Origin: Xanthostigma xanthostigma
Taxonomy: Eukaryota; Arthropoda; Insecta; Raphidioptera; Raphidiidae
DNA: 64,000 bases
Assembly (NCBI GenBank): GCA_963575645.1
Contig: OY754465.1
Location: 56,505,901-56,569,900, forward strand
Reading direction: 5' to 3'
The notes beneath the pieces are model-generated. The model ran no database searches and was not told where the DNA came from. It was given only the letters and a program-made list of their open reading frames with translations. Within the stretch, counting starts at the first letter, position 1. Every line of letters starts with the position of its first letter. Positions 10,659-20,527 of this stretch are shown here, piece by piece. Both the position numbers and the translations under genes were made by a program.

Positions 10659-11660
10659 ATTGGTTGTCTGTAAAGTCGGTTTACGGACGATAGTTTTACG
10701 TGATAACGTATTCCGTAATACATAACCTAAATTTATATAATAATTATAATAATTCGAATCTATGATATTGCATCTTTCGCTTCAAATTTAGGTAAATTTT
10801 ATTAAGTAGAATAATAAAACACTATAAAAAGTATACTATTATTATATAAAAAACAACTATGGCATGTAGGTATCTCTTTTGCGCATGCGCCGATTTTCCC
10901 CAAAAAATTTACAAAAATTTCTAGTAAAAATAGATAGAGTAAAAACCGTTTTAAAAACTATATTATTATTATATAAAACATCATTATAAGAGATATATTC
11001 TTTTACGCATGCGCCGATGTTCCCCAAAAACAATAGGCCACTTTATATTTGCATATCAAACATCCTCCCAAAATTTGGTTTCAATCCGCTTATCCTTGGT
11101 GTCGGAATGATAAGAAATGTCAAAAGTGACGTTTGCAACTGTCAAAGTATTATGTTCTAATAATAATTAGTTATTCCAATAGTTAACTTAGAAGGCGTTG
11201 CATTTCACAAAATACTAATGTCAAAAAATTGAATTAAACATTAGAAATGCAGCCGTTTTCATGTTAAGACAAGACATACGTTCTCTTCTAATTTCCATGT
11301 ACGGCAAACAAAGACGACCGACCGCGTCGCGCCATGCATTAGACAACATTGCATTTATACAGCTATTTTTCTATATAAATTTGTATAAAAAAACTGTTTA
11401 GGCAAATTCTGTTATACGAAATCTATGTAAAATGTTCTCCTCTTTCGTTTAAGACTGGTTTCAAACCGATCTGATTTAAATTGAGCGAGAAATTAGCAAA
11501 AAGCACGCACAGGGTCAGGCGGAACGTTACGCGTTAGGAACGTTAGGAACGTTACGCGTTACGAGCGTTAGGAACGTTACACTTTTTCGTGCATGCAGCC
11601 GGTGTTTTATCAATTTATAAGATTGGTGATTCATCAATTTATAAGACGTTATCACGTCAA
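10659..11660 (+). mobile_element. family B element, copy 1 (composite, 1.0 kb)
   Basis: Starts ATTGGTTGTCTGTAAAGTCG and ends AGACGTTATCACGTC. The inward-facing pair ACGTGATAACGT / ACGTTATCACGT lies near the two ends. The interior holds a piece of repeat R (10860-11100) and about 500 bp shared with copy 4 (50869-51528). Five copies are present. The class is unknown, the ends lack a clear target duplication, and there is no coding capacity. Confidence 0.65.
11519..11583. repeat. short tandem repeat of an AACGTTA-type unit
   Basis: The string alternates GGAACGTTA, CGCGTTA and CGAGCGTTA in about six imperfect units inside family B copy 1. Copy 4 has a shorter version (51399-51446) and copies 2 and 5 have one or two units, so the array varies in length between copies. 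Confidence 0.65.
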
Positions 11661-12048
11661 AAAAATAAACAAGCAGATAAAAACAATAATTTTGATAATA
11701 CATTAAGCGCCATGAAACTTTTTCGTATTTGTTATTTGGTGATAGTCAATTTTTTCGACATCTAGAATATTTTTAATTATTTCGATTTTGCACCCATAAT
11801 TTTGTCCATAATAATCTGTCACGAGCTACCTGTGGGGCGCGTGCCACCCCTGGCCTAGTTCGTTATTCGTTCGTTCCTGTTTTACCGTCATGATACGTCG
11901 TAATATCACTATTATTCCGTACTGTTCGTATGACGTATTTATGGGATATTTATGGATCGTAATCGTTGCTTGACAAATACCATACCCTAACCTAGAAATG
12001 CGTCATTGCATGTTTGTGACATACCTACCTACGGACGGACGAACATGA

Positions 12049-12678
12049 CGAAATTTTAGGGGTTTCGTTTTTTTGACGTGATAACGTCTAATAAATTGAT
12101 GAATCACCAATCTTATAAATTGATAAAACACCGGCTGCATGCACGAAAAAGTGTAACGTTCGTAACGTTCCGCCTGACCCTGTGCGTGCTTTTCTCGAAA
12201 ACAGCCCTAACGATTTGGATGAAATTTACTGAAAAGGGATTTTGGGGGGCAAAAAATCGTTTTAGCTAGGTCTCATCTCTCGAAAAAATCGTTTTCTTAC
12301 AAATTTTATCATTATAAAAATCAATTTTTTGACGTATGAAAATACTTAAATATTGTAAGTAGGTTTTGGAATTTTATATAAACAGTGAAACAATTGTTTT
12401 ATAAATAGTATGACAGTTAATCTTTGAGACTTAAATAAATACGAAAGAAAGAAAGTTAATAAAAAAATTATTTTTATAGGTGGTGAGTAATTTAATAAAT
12501 AAAAATTAACCTAAATTTGAAGCGAAAGATGCAATATCATAGATTCGAATTATTATAATTATTATATAAATTTAGGTTATGTATTACGGAATACGTTATC
12601 ACGTAAAACTATCGTCCGTAAACCGACTTTACAGACAACCAATTTTTTAAGTAAAAAAACGAAACCCCTAAAATTTCG
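12049..12678. repeat. 26 bp inverted repeat framing a family B element
   Basis: The arm at 12049-12074 (AAATTTTAGGGGTTTCG core) is the exact complement of 12653-12678. Family B copy 2 fills almost all of the space between them. The simplest reading is that B inserted into the loop of an existing hairpin element. Alternatively the inverted flanks belong to this copy of B. Confidence 0.6.
12073..12643 (-). mobile_element. family B element, copy 2
   Basis: Same termini as copy 1 in reverse. It is closely similar to copy 5 (53076-53643) over its length, including ACACCGGCTGCATGCACGAA, the AACGTTCCGCCTGACC stretch and the right-hand ACTTTACAGACAACCAAT. About 570 bp, which appears to be the basic size for the family. 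Confidence 0.7.
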
Positions 12679-13265
12679 TATAGTTGAGCTTCGGCAAAAT
12701 GACTGAACTGCAGAAAATGTAAATAGTTAAACGACCCAACTAAATACAACTTTAAAAACAGAAAAAAAATGACATGATCCACGCAAATTCGAAATGGTAT
12801 ATACAACAAACAGATCGTTTAAAACAAACCACTTATCATATATCATCTGTGTTCTGTTGACTGTATCTAAAGGCATGGTCTCTGCGTACCATGAAGGTAG
12901 ACTTATATAGGGCATCACATTATGTATTATATTGCCTATACACAACATGGGTCACAAAATGTATCGTCCTGAAACATCATCATCATCATCTGTCGCTCCA
13001 TTTATATCTTCCATTACAGTAGAATCTCTATGTTATGAGAAAATTTATTGAAACAATAATCGCATTGCTAATAGCGCCAACGAACACTAAATAGATTTTG
13101 ACTTTTCGAAATTTTTGCATTGTCAAGATTTTTCCAAGTGCCCGTACTACTGTAAAAAATCATTTTACATAATAACTTAATTAACAAAAGTTTTTTATCT
13201 TGGCCGCATGCTAACGAAATATTAAAAGAAATTAACTTATTTGGAAAATTGTGAATTTTGAAATT
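12679..13265. other. no recognised gene
   Basis: AT-rich sequence with a short ATC microsatellite (about 12976-12992). Minus-strand frames of 66-80 codons have no features. Confidence 0.4.
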
Positions 13266-13420
13266 TTTGACGTGATAACGTCTTATAAATTGATGAAACA
13301 CCGGCTGCATGCACGAAAAAGTGTCACGTTCCGAAATGTGTCACGTTCCGCCTGACCTTCGAGCGGAATACGTTATCACGTAAAACTATCGTCCGTAAAC
13401 CGACTTTACAGACAACCAAT
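13266..13420 (-). mobile_element. family B element, copy 3 (internally deleted, 155 bp)
   Basis: Both family-B ends are intact but nearly all of the middle is gone. The left 90 bases run directly into GAATACGTTATCACGTAAAA and the right end. A miniature derivative of this kind suggests the ends alone are enough for mobilisation. Confidence 0.75.
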
Positions 13421-13617
13421 TTTTTTTAATATTGTACGTCGGTGTACCGTCAGCACGCGCAAGAGTACTACATTTTTTCTTAATACATTTTCTTGGTTGC
13501 AGTTAGTGCTTCGCTTGTGCGAGGTTTTGAAATATTGAAATTGAGCAAGCACATCATTTTTGATTTTTATACGGTATATTTTTTAAAACTTAGTAAGTAC
13601 GCTAGAACAATTTGGCG

Positions 13618-14160
13618 TGCTACAAGTACACGTATTTTTAGGGTTCTCTCACTTTGTTGTCCGTCTGTCTGTCAAAACTTTTGGAAATCAAAACCTATAG
13701 GATACTTCCCGTTGATCTAGAATCATGAAATTTGGCAAAAAGCAATGTCTTATAAGTTGTAACACAAGTAAAGGGAAAAATCCGAAAACCATAAATTTGT
13801 AGTTACGTCACACAAAATATAATGTTATTAAACCGCAACGACATGCTACGCACGTACACAGTAACAGTTCTAATACAAAACAAGCGTTTATACAGCACAA
13901 TATGAAAACTCTCGCGTATACAACGCGGTACGACAACTAGGCTATCATATATAGCCACGAGGTACAATACAGTTCAGTAGTCCATCTGAACTCATTGCAA
14001 TTACACGCCTAGTTGGCAAACTGACAGCGACGTTTTCCGACGGCTAAGCGGGAAAAATCTTCGAGACTCGATTCCCGTGATGGACGAACTATTTACATAC
14101 CGTCAAGTTTGTACGGAACCCTCCGTGCACGAGTCCGACTCGCCTGGTGCACAGCCGCCA
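13618..14160. repeat. dispersed insect repeat with a GGAACCCT-type end
   Basis: Left part reads TTTTTAGGGTTCTC, TTGTTGTCCGTCTGTCTGTC and ACTTCCCGTTGATCTAGAAT. The right end reads TTTGTACGGAACCCTC and CGAGTCCGACTCGC. This pattern is recalled from interspersed repeats common in Lepidoptera and some other insects. GGGTTC and GAACCC at the two ends face each other like terminal repeats. It is degraded and has no coding sequence. Confidence 0.55.
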
Positions 14161-14570
14161 TACTAAAAGTTCCTTCCCTTTACTTACGGAAAGTTTCACT
14201 GTAGCTATGACGGCGAAAACTAAAAGAAATTCCCTGTGTATCGGTTGACAGACACTTTTCAACGCGCGACTGTCCCGCCCATGGCGGCAAACTGTCAAAA
14301 TGCCCAAAAATAACAACTAACTCAATGTTGTATACGTTTAATAATATATTATATATACACACAAAAATATTATAATCTGTCCAAATATATTATTTACTTC
14401 TTCTAAGTCATTTTGCAAATACACTTGGTCGTGCATATGTTCAATGATTTCTCTTTATGGATATTCTTACAGAAGTCGTCAAACTTATTTGTCTAGGCAG
14501 TAGTTGACTAAATAAAATAGTATAGTTTATTATACAATTTTTACGCCAGTGATCGTTTTATGTTGTGTAT
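14161..14570. other. no recognised gene
   Basis: Ordinary sequence between repeats. Minus-strand frames of 60-75 codons here have no protein signature. Confidence 0.35.
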
Positions 14571-14910
14571 AGTGGCCCGGCCCGAATTTGTAGATTGCCA
14601 CCGTATTTTCGTCCACGGAAAGCGCTGTTATTTTTACGTTTTTAATGTACACTGAAGCTCCTGTAACATGGTTGCGCTCAGACGGCGCGTCACTGCAGTA
14701 CACCGAGCGGCAACTTGTAAGAGAAGCTTGTGTTCGCCAACAGTACTACCACAGCGCACAACACCGAGCGACATCAGCTCAAAGCTATTAGTTCAGATAT
14801 TTCTGCGCTGTAGTCGTTTTCAGAGACACATCCTTAATACATTGTACAGAATTTTTCGATAACACAAAATATATCTATCGCAACCGGGTGAAACCGGGCC
14901 GGGCCGCTAG
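14571..14910. mobile_element. two Helitron ends fused head to head
   Basis: At 14571 GGCCCGGCCCGAATTTGTAG with ATTGCCACCG is the complement of the family H2 3' end (compare 40711 and 45300). At 14884-14910 CCGGGTGAAACCGGG, GCCGCTAG and a following T form a Helitron 3' end in the plus direction. The pair probably marks two overlapping, truncated insertions. Confidence 0.5.
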
Positions 14911-14949
14911 TTAAATAAACCGCAAATTATTTAAAGCAAATCCGTCTAC

Positions 14950-15514
14950 TAATGGCCATATTCATCGAACACTATTCAAGATAGAAATTACTAATCTTGG
15001 AACAAAATTCAATTCACCAACCAAATTATTAGGTAAAATAGTTAGTTGAAGAATAAATACACACTGCACTATACTCCTTGGCATTTTTGTTGAATATTGT
15101 GACGTTCACCCAAAAATCCGACTGATGGCGTTAGTGTTAACGTCAACAAAAAATGTTTCATTAAAATAATGTTTTATCCTAACCCAATTGCTTACAAAAC
15201 TTCCGCTAACTTTAATGTTTTACAACTATACACTTCACAAAAGGTTAATAAACAGCAAATAAATAAATTCACAAGAGCAACTGCAGATATAATACTTCGC
15301 ATTTATAGGTTAGGTACATATAATGATCTATGTGACAGCCATTATTGTTTTATCAGGCGAATAAATATTTATATCCTGGAAGTAAGACATAATAGATTTA
15401 TACCTACAGTAAGCATAATTATGTTTGGTGAATTGAATTATCGCTATTTATTCGGAGGAATGAAACAAATGAACCGAATAAATAACTACTTACGTTCGGT
15501 GAATATGACCATAA
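14950..15514. mobile_element. MITE family A, copy 2
   Basis: A 565 bp relative of 307-895, flanked by TAA on both sides, with ends TGGCCATATTCATCGAACAC and GTTCGGTGAATATGACCA. The reading frame at 15169-15552 runs past the element edge into the flank, an argument against its being a real gene. Confidence 0.75.
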
Positions 15515-16022
15515 GACGGGATATAAAAATGTTGAGGCACGCTGGTCTGTAACGTTTACTTTTTTAAATTGAATGTCAAATATTGAAGGCATGTTAATAT
15601 GTTAACACTCCAGTCGGTTATCCTTTTTGAAAAAGATATGACTTAAATTATATTTCATTTCCTAAAAACAGCCATCTATTTTCGTTTTGAAAAGAAAAAA
15701 AAATAGAAATAAACCCACGTATTTGTGAACATAATATGTCTGTTGTGTTGAGCGACCTGTTTTAATTTTTCTGAAATGACTTTTGATTTTTGGGATGTGA
15801 GAAAACCAGTTCTCTGCACAAATGGATTAGTGGTTCGATCTCGGAAACACATTTCATTGTGTTTTGGGACAGGAGAAATATTATTTTGTGTTTGTTCATA
15901 AATATGTACGGTTAATCGGATTTGGTTCACACACCTACTGTAAAAGAAGTATGCAGTGACATTGATGGCGATCGATTTTAGTGTGAATTTAATAATGTAT
16001 GTCAAGGTTTCGAGCTTTAACC
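15515..16022. other. no recognised gene
   Basis: Unique-looking AT-rich sequence between MITE A copy 2 and the hAT element. The 165-codon minus frame at 15676-16173 crosses the hAT boundary at 16031 and is therefore not a gene. Confidence 0.4.
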
Positions 16023-16030
16023 CTATAGAC

Positions 16031-16567
16031 CAGAGGTCCCCAAACTTTTTTGTCTCGTAGACCGCTTGCCATGTTTTTCGGTTTTGGGTAGACCCCCTGC
16101 TTATCTGATATTGATTTTTTGCAAATTTATTGATTTCAAATGTATTTTTGACAACCGGTATAGTGCTATTCACTTTGAACGATTTAAATTTATAACGGTA
16201 GTGAAATGTAGTGTGAAATGTTTAGTTTTATACATTTATTAATTAGATTCAAATTAAACGAATCAAATCAAAATTTACTTTCTGTTACATAAAATAACTA
16301 AGCAAAAAATGAATGCTTTTAGTGTGAGGGATGAACCTAATGCTTTAATAATAAATTTTCAACATTTGGCATCAATTTAGTTAGATTTAATCTTAAATCT
16401 CTTCGGTTAACGATGTCCAGTTTGTATCTTTTTATGTTAGGAGATTCCCTATCGTTGACCCCCATTTTCATTTCATGGACCCCCAATTTTTTTTCCCGCT
16501 GACATGGACCCCTTGCAAGCTGTCGTCGACCCCTAGGGGTCGATATAGACCACTTTGGGAATCACTG
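16031..16567 (-). mobile_element. hAT element Z, copy 1, with perfect 8 bp target duplication
   Basis: Termini CAGAGGTCCCCAAA and TTTGGGAATCACTG are typical hAT inverted ends. The target duplication CTATAGAC is exact at 16023-16030 and 16568-16575. The element is an internally deleted remnant that keeps the end of the transposase reading frame (16319-16453). Copies 2 and 3 are at 40136-40660 and 58987-59928. Confidence 0.9.
16319..16453 (-). pseudogene. hAT transposase C-terminus, copy 1 (premature stop)
   Basis: Forty-five codons translate to a sequence containing RRDLRLNLTKLMPNVENLLL and ending HPSH before the stop. That matches the C-terminal tail shared by hAT transposases and domesticated ZBED/SCAND3-type proteins. 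Here the glutamine four residues before HPSH has become TAG. The catalytic region and BED zinc finger are absent. Confidence 0.8.
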
Positions 16568-16610
16568 CTATAGACGGAGAGCTGACTACGGAGAAAATGG
16601 GTGACTCGGT

Positions 16611-16880
16611 CAGGCGCGGTCGCAGCCTGAAATTTTGGAGGGGGTCACTCACTGCACTAATAAAAAATAGGTATCTGAAATGAAATAAACATTATTGCAC
16701 GAGACACAATTTTATTTTATACATTACCTATAAAACAAATGGAAACTATAAATTTATCGCTGTTAGGGGATAGCTAAAAATTTCCTTTTATTATTTGGCA
16801 AATTTTTGAGATTTTTCAATTTGACCTTAGATTTGGGGGGGGGTCATGTCCCCTGTGACCCCCCCTTCGGACCGCGCCTG
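16611..16880. mobile_element. hAT-type MITE (CAGGCGCGGTC ends) with target duplication
   Basis: A 270 bp element with ends CAGGCGCGGTC and GACCGCGCCTG. It is flanked by GACTCGGT (16603-16610) and GATTCGGT (16881-16888). The uninterrupted sister arm near 17903-17910 contains this octamer once, proving both the insertion and the 8-base duplication. The interior has a G-run and a C-run near the right end. Confidence 0.9.
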
Positions 16881-17070
16881 GATTCGGTGCAGAGCTGAAA
16901 ATTTGCAGAATAATAGGAGATAGTACAAGTAAGTAGGGAAAAAATTGCCAGAAGGCTAGGTGGAAATAAAGAGTCGCCAGAAGGCGCTAATGTTGCGAAA
17001 AATCAGTGCACTTCTGGCAATTTCTATACTTATTCTGTAATTCAAAACTAGATTATATATTATATATACT

Positions 17071-17360
17071 TATTATATATTATATAGTTATAAGGGCATA
17101 CTGAAAATTCAAACATGATATAATAATTATATTCGACAAATATTCAAAATTATTAATGACATTTTGATATAGAAATAAAATTAATCGTCATATATTTTCA
17201 TTAATAAAATTAAGTTGTTATAACAACGTAATTTTATTAATTTATTTAATTTTATTTCTATCAAAATGTCATTAATTAATAATTTTGAATATTTGTCGAA
17301 TGTAATTATTATATCATGTTTGAATTTTCAGTATGCCCTTATAACTATATAATGTATAAT
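17071..17360. repeat. AT-rich palindrome at the core of the larger one
   Basis: Arms run inward from TTATAAGGGCATACTGAAAA and meet around 17220 (AAGTTGTTATAACAACGTAA). This is a nearly complete foldback of about 290 bases and may be the original centre of the large palindrome or a separate hairpin element inserted there. Confidence 0.75.
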
Positions 17361-17361
17361 A

Positions 17362-17512
17362 TATATGTCGCCGGGATATTGTCAAATCCGTGATATTGTA
17401 ATTTCACTACTGAAATTACAATATCACGATTGACAAAGAGTCGTGATATTATATAATTTCACTAAGTGAAATTATAATATCACGGGTTTGACAATATCCC
17501 GGCGACATATAT
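17362..17512. mobile_element. hairpin MITE family C, copy 2
   Basis: Near-identical to 6596-6743: ends GTCGCCGGGATATTGTCAAA and complement, with the same double internal palindrome. Both copies carry the same end variant on both sides (ACC in copy 1, GCC in copy 2), so the two ends of each copy match each other better than the ends of the other copy. Confidence 0.85.
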
Positions 17513-17542
17513 AATATATAATCTAGTTTTGAATTACAGAAT

Positions 17543-17756
17543 AAGGCCTAGTTTATATGAGAGGCGTTCAACGCGCGTTGGCCCAACGCGCGTTTACAGC
17601 TTCTATACAATTGTATAGGACTGTTTATATGATAACGCGCGTTCAACGCGCCACCAACGCGCGTTATCATATAAACAGTCCTATACAATTGTATAGAAGC
17701 TGTAAACGCGCGTTGGGCCAACGCGCGTTGAACGCCTCTCATATAAACTAGGCCTT
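17543..17756. mobile_element. GC-rich hairpin element (214 bp palindrome)
   Basis: Arms of about 95 bases, AAGGCCTAGTTTATATGAGA and its complement, rich in GCGCGTT/AACGCGC. Almost the same 64-residue peptide can be read from both strands because the element is a palindrome, so neither frame is a gene. The left arm of the host palindrome (17020-17035) shows the site without it. Confidence 0.85.
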
Positions 17757-18103
17757 AGTAGGTATAGAAATTGCCAGAAGTGCACTGATTTTTCGCAACA
17801 TTAGCGCCTTCTGGCGACTCTATCTTCCACCTAGCCTTCTGGCAATTTTTTCCCTACTTACTTGTACTATCTCCTATTTTTCTGCAAATTTTCAGCTCTG
17901 CACCGAGTCACCCATTTTCTCCGTAGCCAGCTCTTAGTCCACTACACAGTACACTGGGGCTCAATGGACTCGCAGTTAAAATCGATAAATCAATACATTT
18001 TCACGACATCCGTTTTGTTTCCTACTATGGTTAAAATTTTTCACATTCAGGATTTGTTTTAGAGATTTTTTCGAAGTCTAGAAATAGTATATTACATCAC
18101 AAG

Positions 18104-18186
18104 GGCCGAAAGTTTGATATTCTTGCACTGCGCACCATGATGCTCGAGGCGAGCAGTGCGCAGTGCAAGGTATCAAACTTTCGGCC
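18104..18186. repeat. perfect-stem hairpin, GGCCGAAAGTTTGATA
   Basis: GGCCGAAAGTTTGATAT and TTGCACTGCGCAC pair with their complements at the right end around a small loop near ATGCTCGAGGC. Probably part of a larger TIR element, since a related GCCGAAAGTATGTACTTTCG occurs at 18793. Confidence 0.65.
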
Positions 18187-18205
18187 AGTGTGGTGCATAC
18201 AATTT

Positions 18206-18829
18206 TCTTCATACCTCGGTCGTAAGTACGCTTATCAAATACATTAATTAATTACTTATTAAATCCCTACATAAAAACACAGATCAATTCCAAGCAAGCA
18301 GCTTTGAGGTTATACGTAAAAACGCGAATGACAGCTGTTCACGACTATTAGCTAAAATGTAATAGGGTTGCTATGGAAACGACGTCTAAACAACAGTTGA
18401 TAGGTTATTTTTTTTTAAAAGTGGTATGTTTACGCACGCTGTTACGGTTGAAAAGTAGCTATTTTCATTTGCGTGCGGAAACTTTATTTGTCGCACTGAA
18501 ATTATTGTTTGCCGCACGCAAATTCATAGTTACCATAGTTACCAATACAATAACAATTTTAACTGAATTTTCAACTTTTTAATGATTTAATTTTAATTTA
18601 TATTACTTCTATTTTCTTTTTTTAATTCCTAATAAAATTTAATTTTAATTTAATTTAATTCGTAATAAAAAAATAGTATGTGCAACTCGTGCGGCATTGT
18701 CGCACTAGTTGCACAATATACTATTATTTAATTGGTGCGTGTAATCCCACCAATGCGTAAATGTTAGACTTTCTGCCTTACCTACAATTGATGCCGAAAG
18801 TATGTACTTTCGATCGAGGTATGAAGAAT
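18206..18829. mobile_element. TIR element with CTTCATACCTCGGTCG ends
   Basis: TTCTTCATACCTCGGTCGTA on the left is mirrored by CGATCGAGGTATGAAGAA on the right. An interior block (18546-18625) recurs in reverse at 31998-32065. The 69-codon frame at 18373 has no signature. Target duplication not resolved. Confidence 0.5.
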
Positions 18830-18973
18830 AAATTTCTACAATATTTGTTTATACGCACTCTACATGTGTAATTATTTCATTGCCGTTCAGAATTATTTTA
18901 TTTTTAAACGCTTTATATTAGTTTGGGTTGTAACTATGTATGTAACTAACTATGTATGTATGTCCGTAACGGA

Positions 18974-19432
18974 ATCTTTGAGCATAATTTTCACCAATTT
19001 CCCGAAGTCTGATTAATTTGAAACTTTGCATACGTATCAAGGACCGATGACAATGCAATAATTTGATAACAGTTTCCCATTATCCTTATTAGGACCCCCA
19101 GGATTAATAAATTCTTTTAAATCTTTGAGCATAATTTTCACCAATTTCCCGAAGTCTGATTAATTTGAAACTTTGCATACGTATCAAGGACCGATGACAA
19201 TGCAATAATTTGATAACAGTTTCCCATTATCCTTATTAGGACCCCCAGGATTAATAAATTCTTTTATAGATCCTCTGTAGTAAACGCTTTATTTTCACCA
19301 ATTTCCCGAAGTCTGATTAATTTGAAACTTTGCATACGTATCAAGGACCGATGACAATGCAATAATTTGATAACAGTTTCCCATTATCCTTATTAGGACC
19401 CCCAGGATTAATAAATTCTTTTATAGATCCTC
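18974..19432 (+). repeat. three-copy tandem repeat, unit about 147 bp
   Basis: Copies run 18974-19120, 19121-about 19266 and 19291-19432. They are almost identical, including CCCGAAGTCTGATTAATTTG and AGGACCCCCAGGATTAATAA. The third copy lacks the first few bases and is preceded by a short unique linker. The high identity suggests recent duplication. The unit's text resembles the non-coding part of common insect repeats. Confidence 0.9.
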
Positions 19433-19454
19433 AAACTAAAAAGTGAAAAATAAA

Positions 19455-19666
19455 ATATAGTTTAAAAAAAACTAAAAAACACGCTTTATATCGGACTAAA
19501 AAGTAAAAAATAATTGTTTTAAAATAAGCTTAAAAAGCGTTGGGCGCTCGATGTACGAAAATGTGGAACAAAGCGCCCCACGCTTTTTAAGCTTATTTTA
19601 AAACAATTATTTTTTACTTTTTAGTCCGATATAAAGCGTGTTTTTTAGTTTTTTTTAAACTATATT
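19455..19666. mobile_element. palindromic element F, copy 1
   Basis: Arms of about 85 bases (AACTAAAAAACACGCTTTAT, CTAAAAAGTAAAAAATAATT, TTAAAATAAGCTTAAAAAGC) flank a loop that reads GCGCTCGATGTACGAAAATG. Copy 2 at 45829-46212 has the same arms with the loop in the opposite orientation. Confidence 0.85.
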
Positions 19667-20527
19667 TTTTAACTATATACTGCGTATACTTAATGTTCCT
19701 CCGATCAGCCTAATTTAGTCCTTTTTAAACTCGTTAAAATGTATCGCACAAAATATTACATCAGGAAACAAATGCACATATAGTGTTTGGTGTCGAGTGT
19801 CAATTATTTTTTATATAGCGTGAATTTTAATCCTCATTATAAGCAGCGATACTAAAAGTAATAAAAAAGTTATAACCCCAATACGGGCAAATGATGTCAC
19901 GTAGAAATTCTTAAACTCATGTTAACGATTTGTCCTGCTCTGTTTCAAGTGCAAATCGATTAGCGTGTAACAAAGACAACATACTATCGACAACGGACTG
20001 AGGAATACATACGATTTTATGTATAATAAATATTGGAGATTTGTTCAATAAGCAATGTGGACAGTATACACGTGCATAAATACTGTAATACGAGTGGTTT
20101 ATGCTGTGCACAAACGTACAATCGGAAGCAGTAGTGCCTTCTATTGAATACGCTTTTGTGTAGGTAAATGTTGCATTACGAAACCGTATATGAGATGGCA
20201 TACGACCACGACTCAGATGAGAATGTTTTCTTGTTTCATACTTTTCAGTAGTCGGGTTTTATAGTTTTTGAACTAATTTTTTATTTAGGTACTTAAATTA
20301 TTTTTTTTTGAACATATTTTTTATTTGTTTTCAATTTGCTCACTGGGACAAAAATTCAAAAATAAATGTAGCCTATGTTACCCGGACCATATAATAACGA
20401 ATCGATTGACACCTTAATTATTTATCAAAATAGTTTAGGCGCTATGGTGGAACATCCGTAAATACAAACATACATACATAGACTGCTAAACTCATAACCC
20501 TTCCTTTTGGCTTCGCCGCAGTCGGGT
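19667..20527. other. no recognised gene
   Basis: The segment 20455-20527 (ACATACATACATAG, CTTCCTTTTGGCTTCGCCGC) resembles the 3' non-coding end of an insect LINE. A 94-codon minus-strand frame at 19917-20201 has no recognisable domain. Confidence 0.35.

Larger units (their letters stand above)
16579..17933. repeat. 1.35 kb palindromic element with four nested insertions
   Basis: Outer arms 16579-17056 and 17513-17933 are reverse complements (AGAGCTG..., CTTCTGGCAATTTCTATA, and so on). Interruptions are a hAT MITE in the left arm (16611-16880), two hairpins in the centre (17071-17360, 17362-17512) and a GC-rich hairpin in the right arm (17543-17756). Each arm supplies the empty site for the insertion in the other, so the order of events can be read directly. 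No gene is present. Confidence 0.85.

Noticed and set aside
15676-16173. 165-codon minus-strand frame
   Set aside because: It crosses the exact left border of hAT element Z at 16031, so its two parts have different origins.
17548-17751. Pair of near-identical peptides on opposite strands
   Set aside because: A consequence of the DNA palindrome rather than of coding selection.
18974-19432. CRISPR-like array
   Set aside because: Direct repeats are about 147 bases with almost no spacers and the genome is eukaryotic; a tandem duplication explains it.
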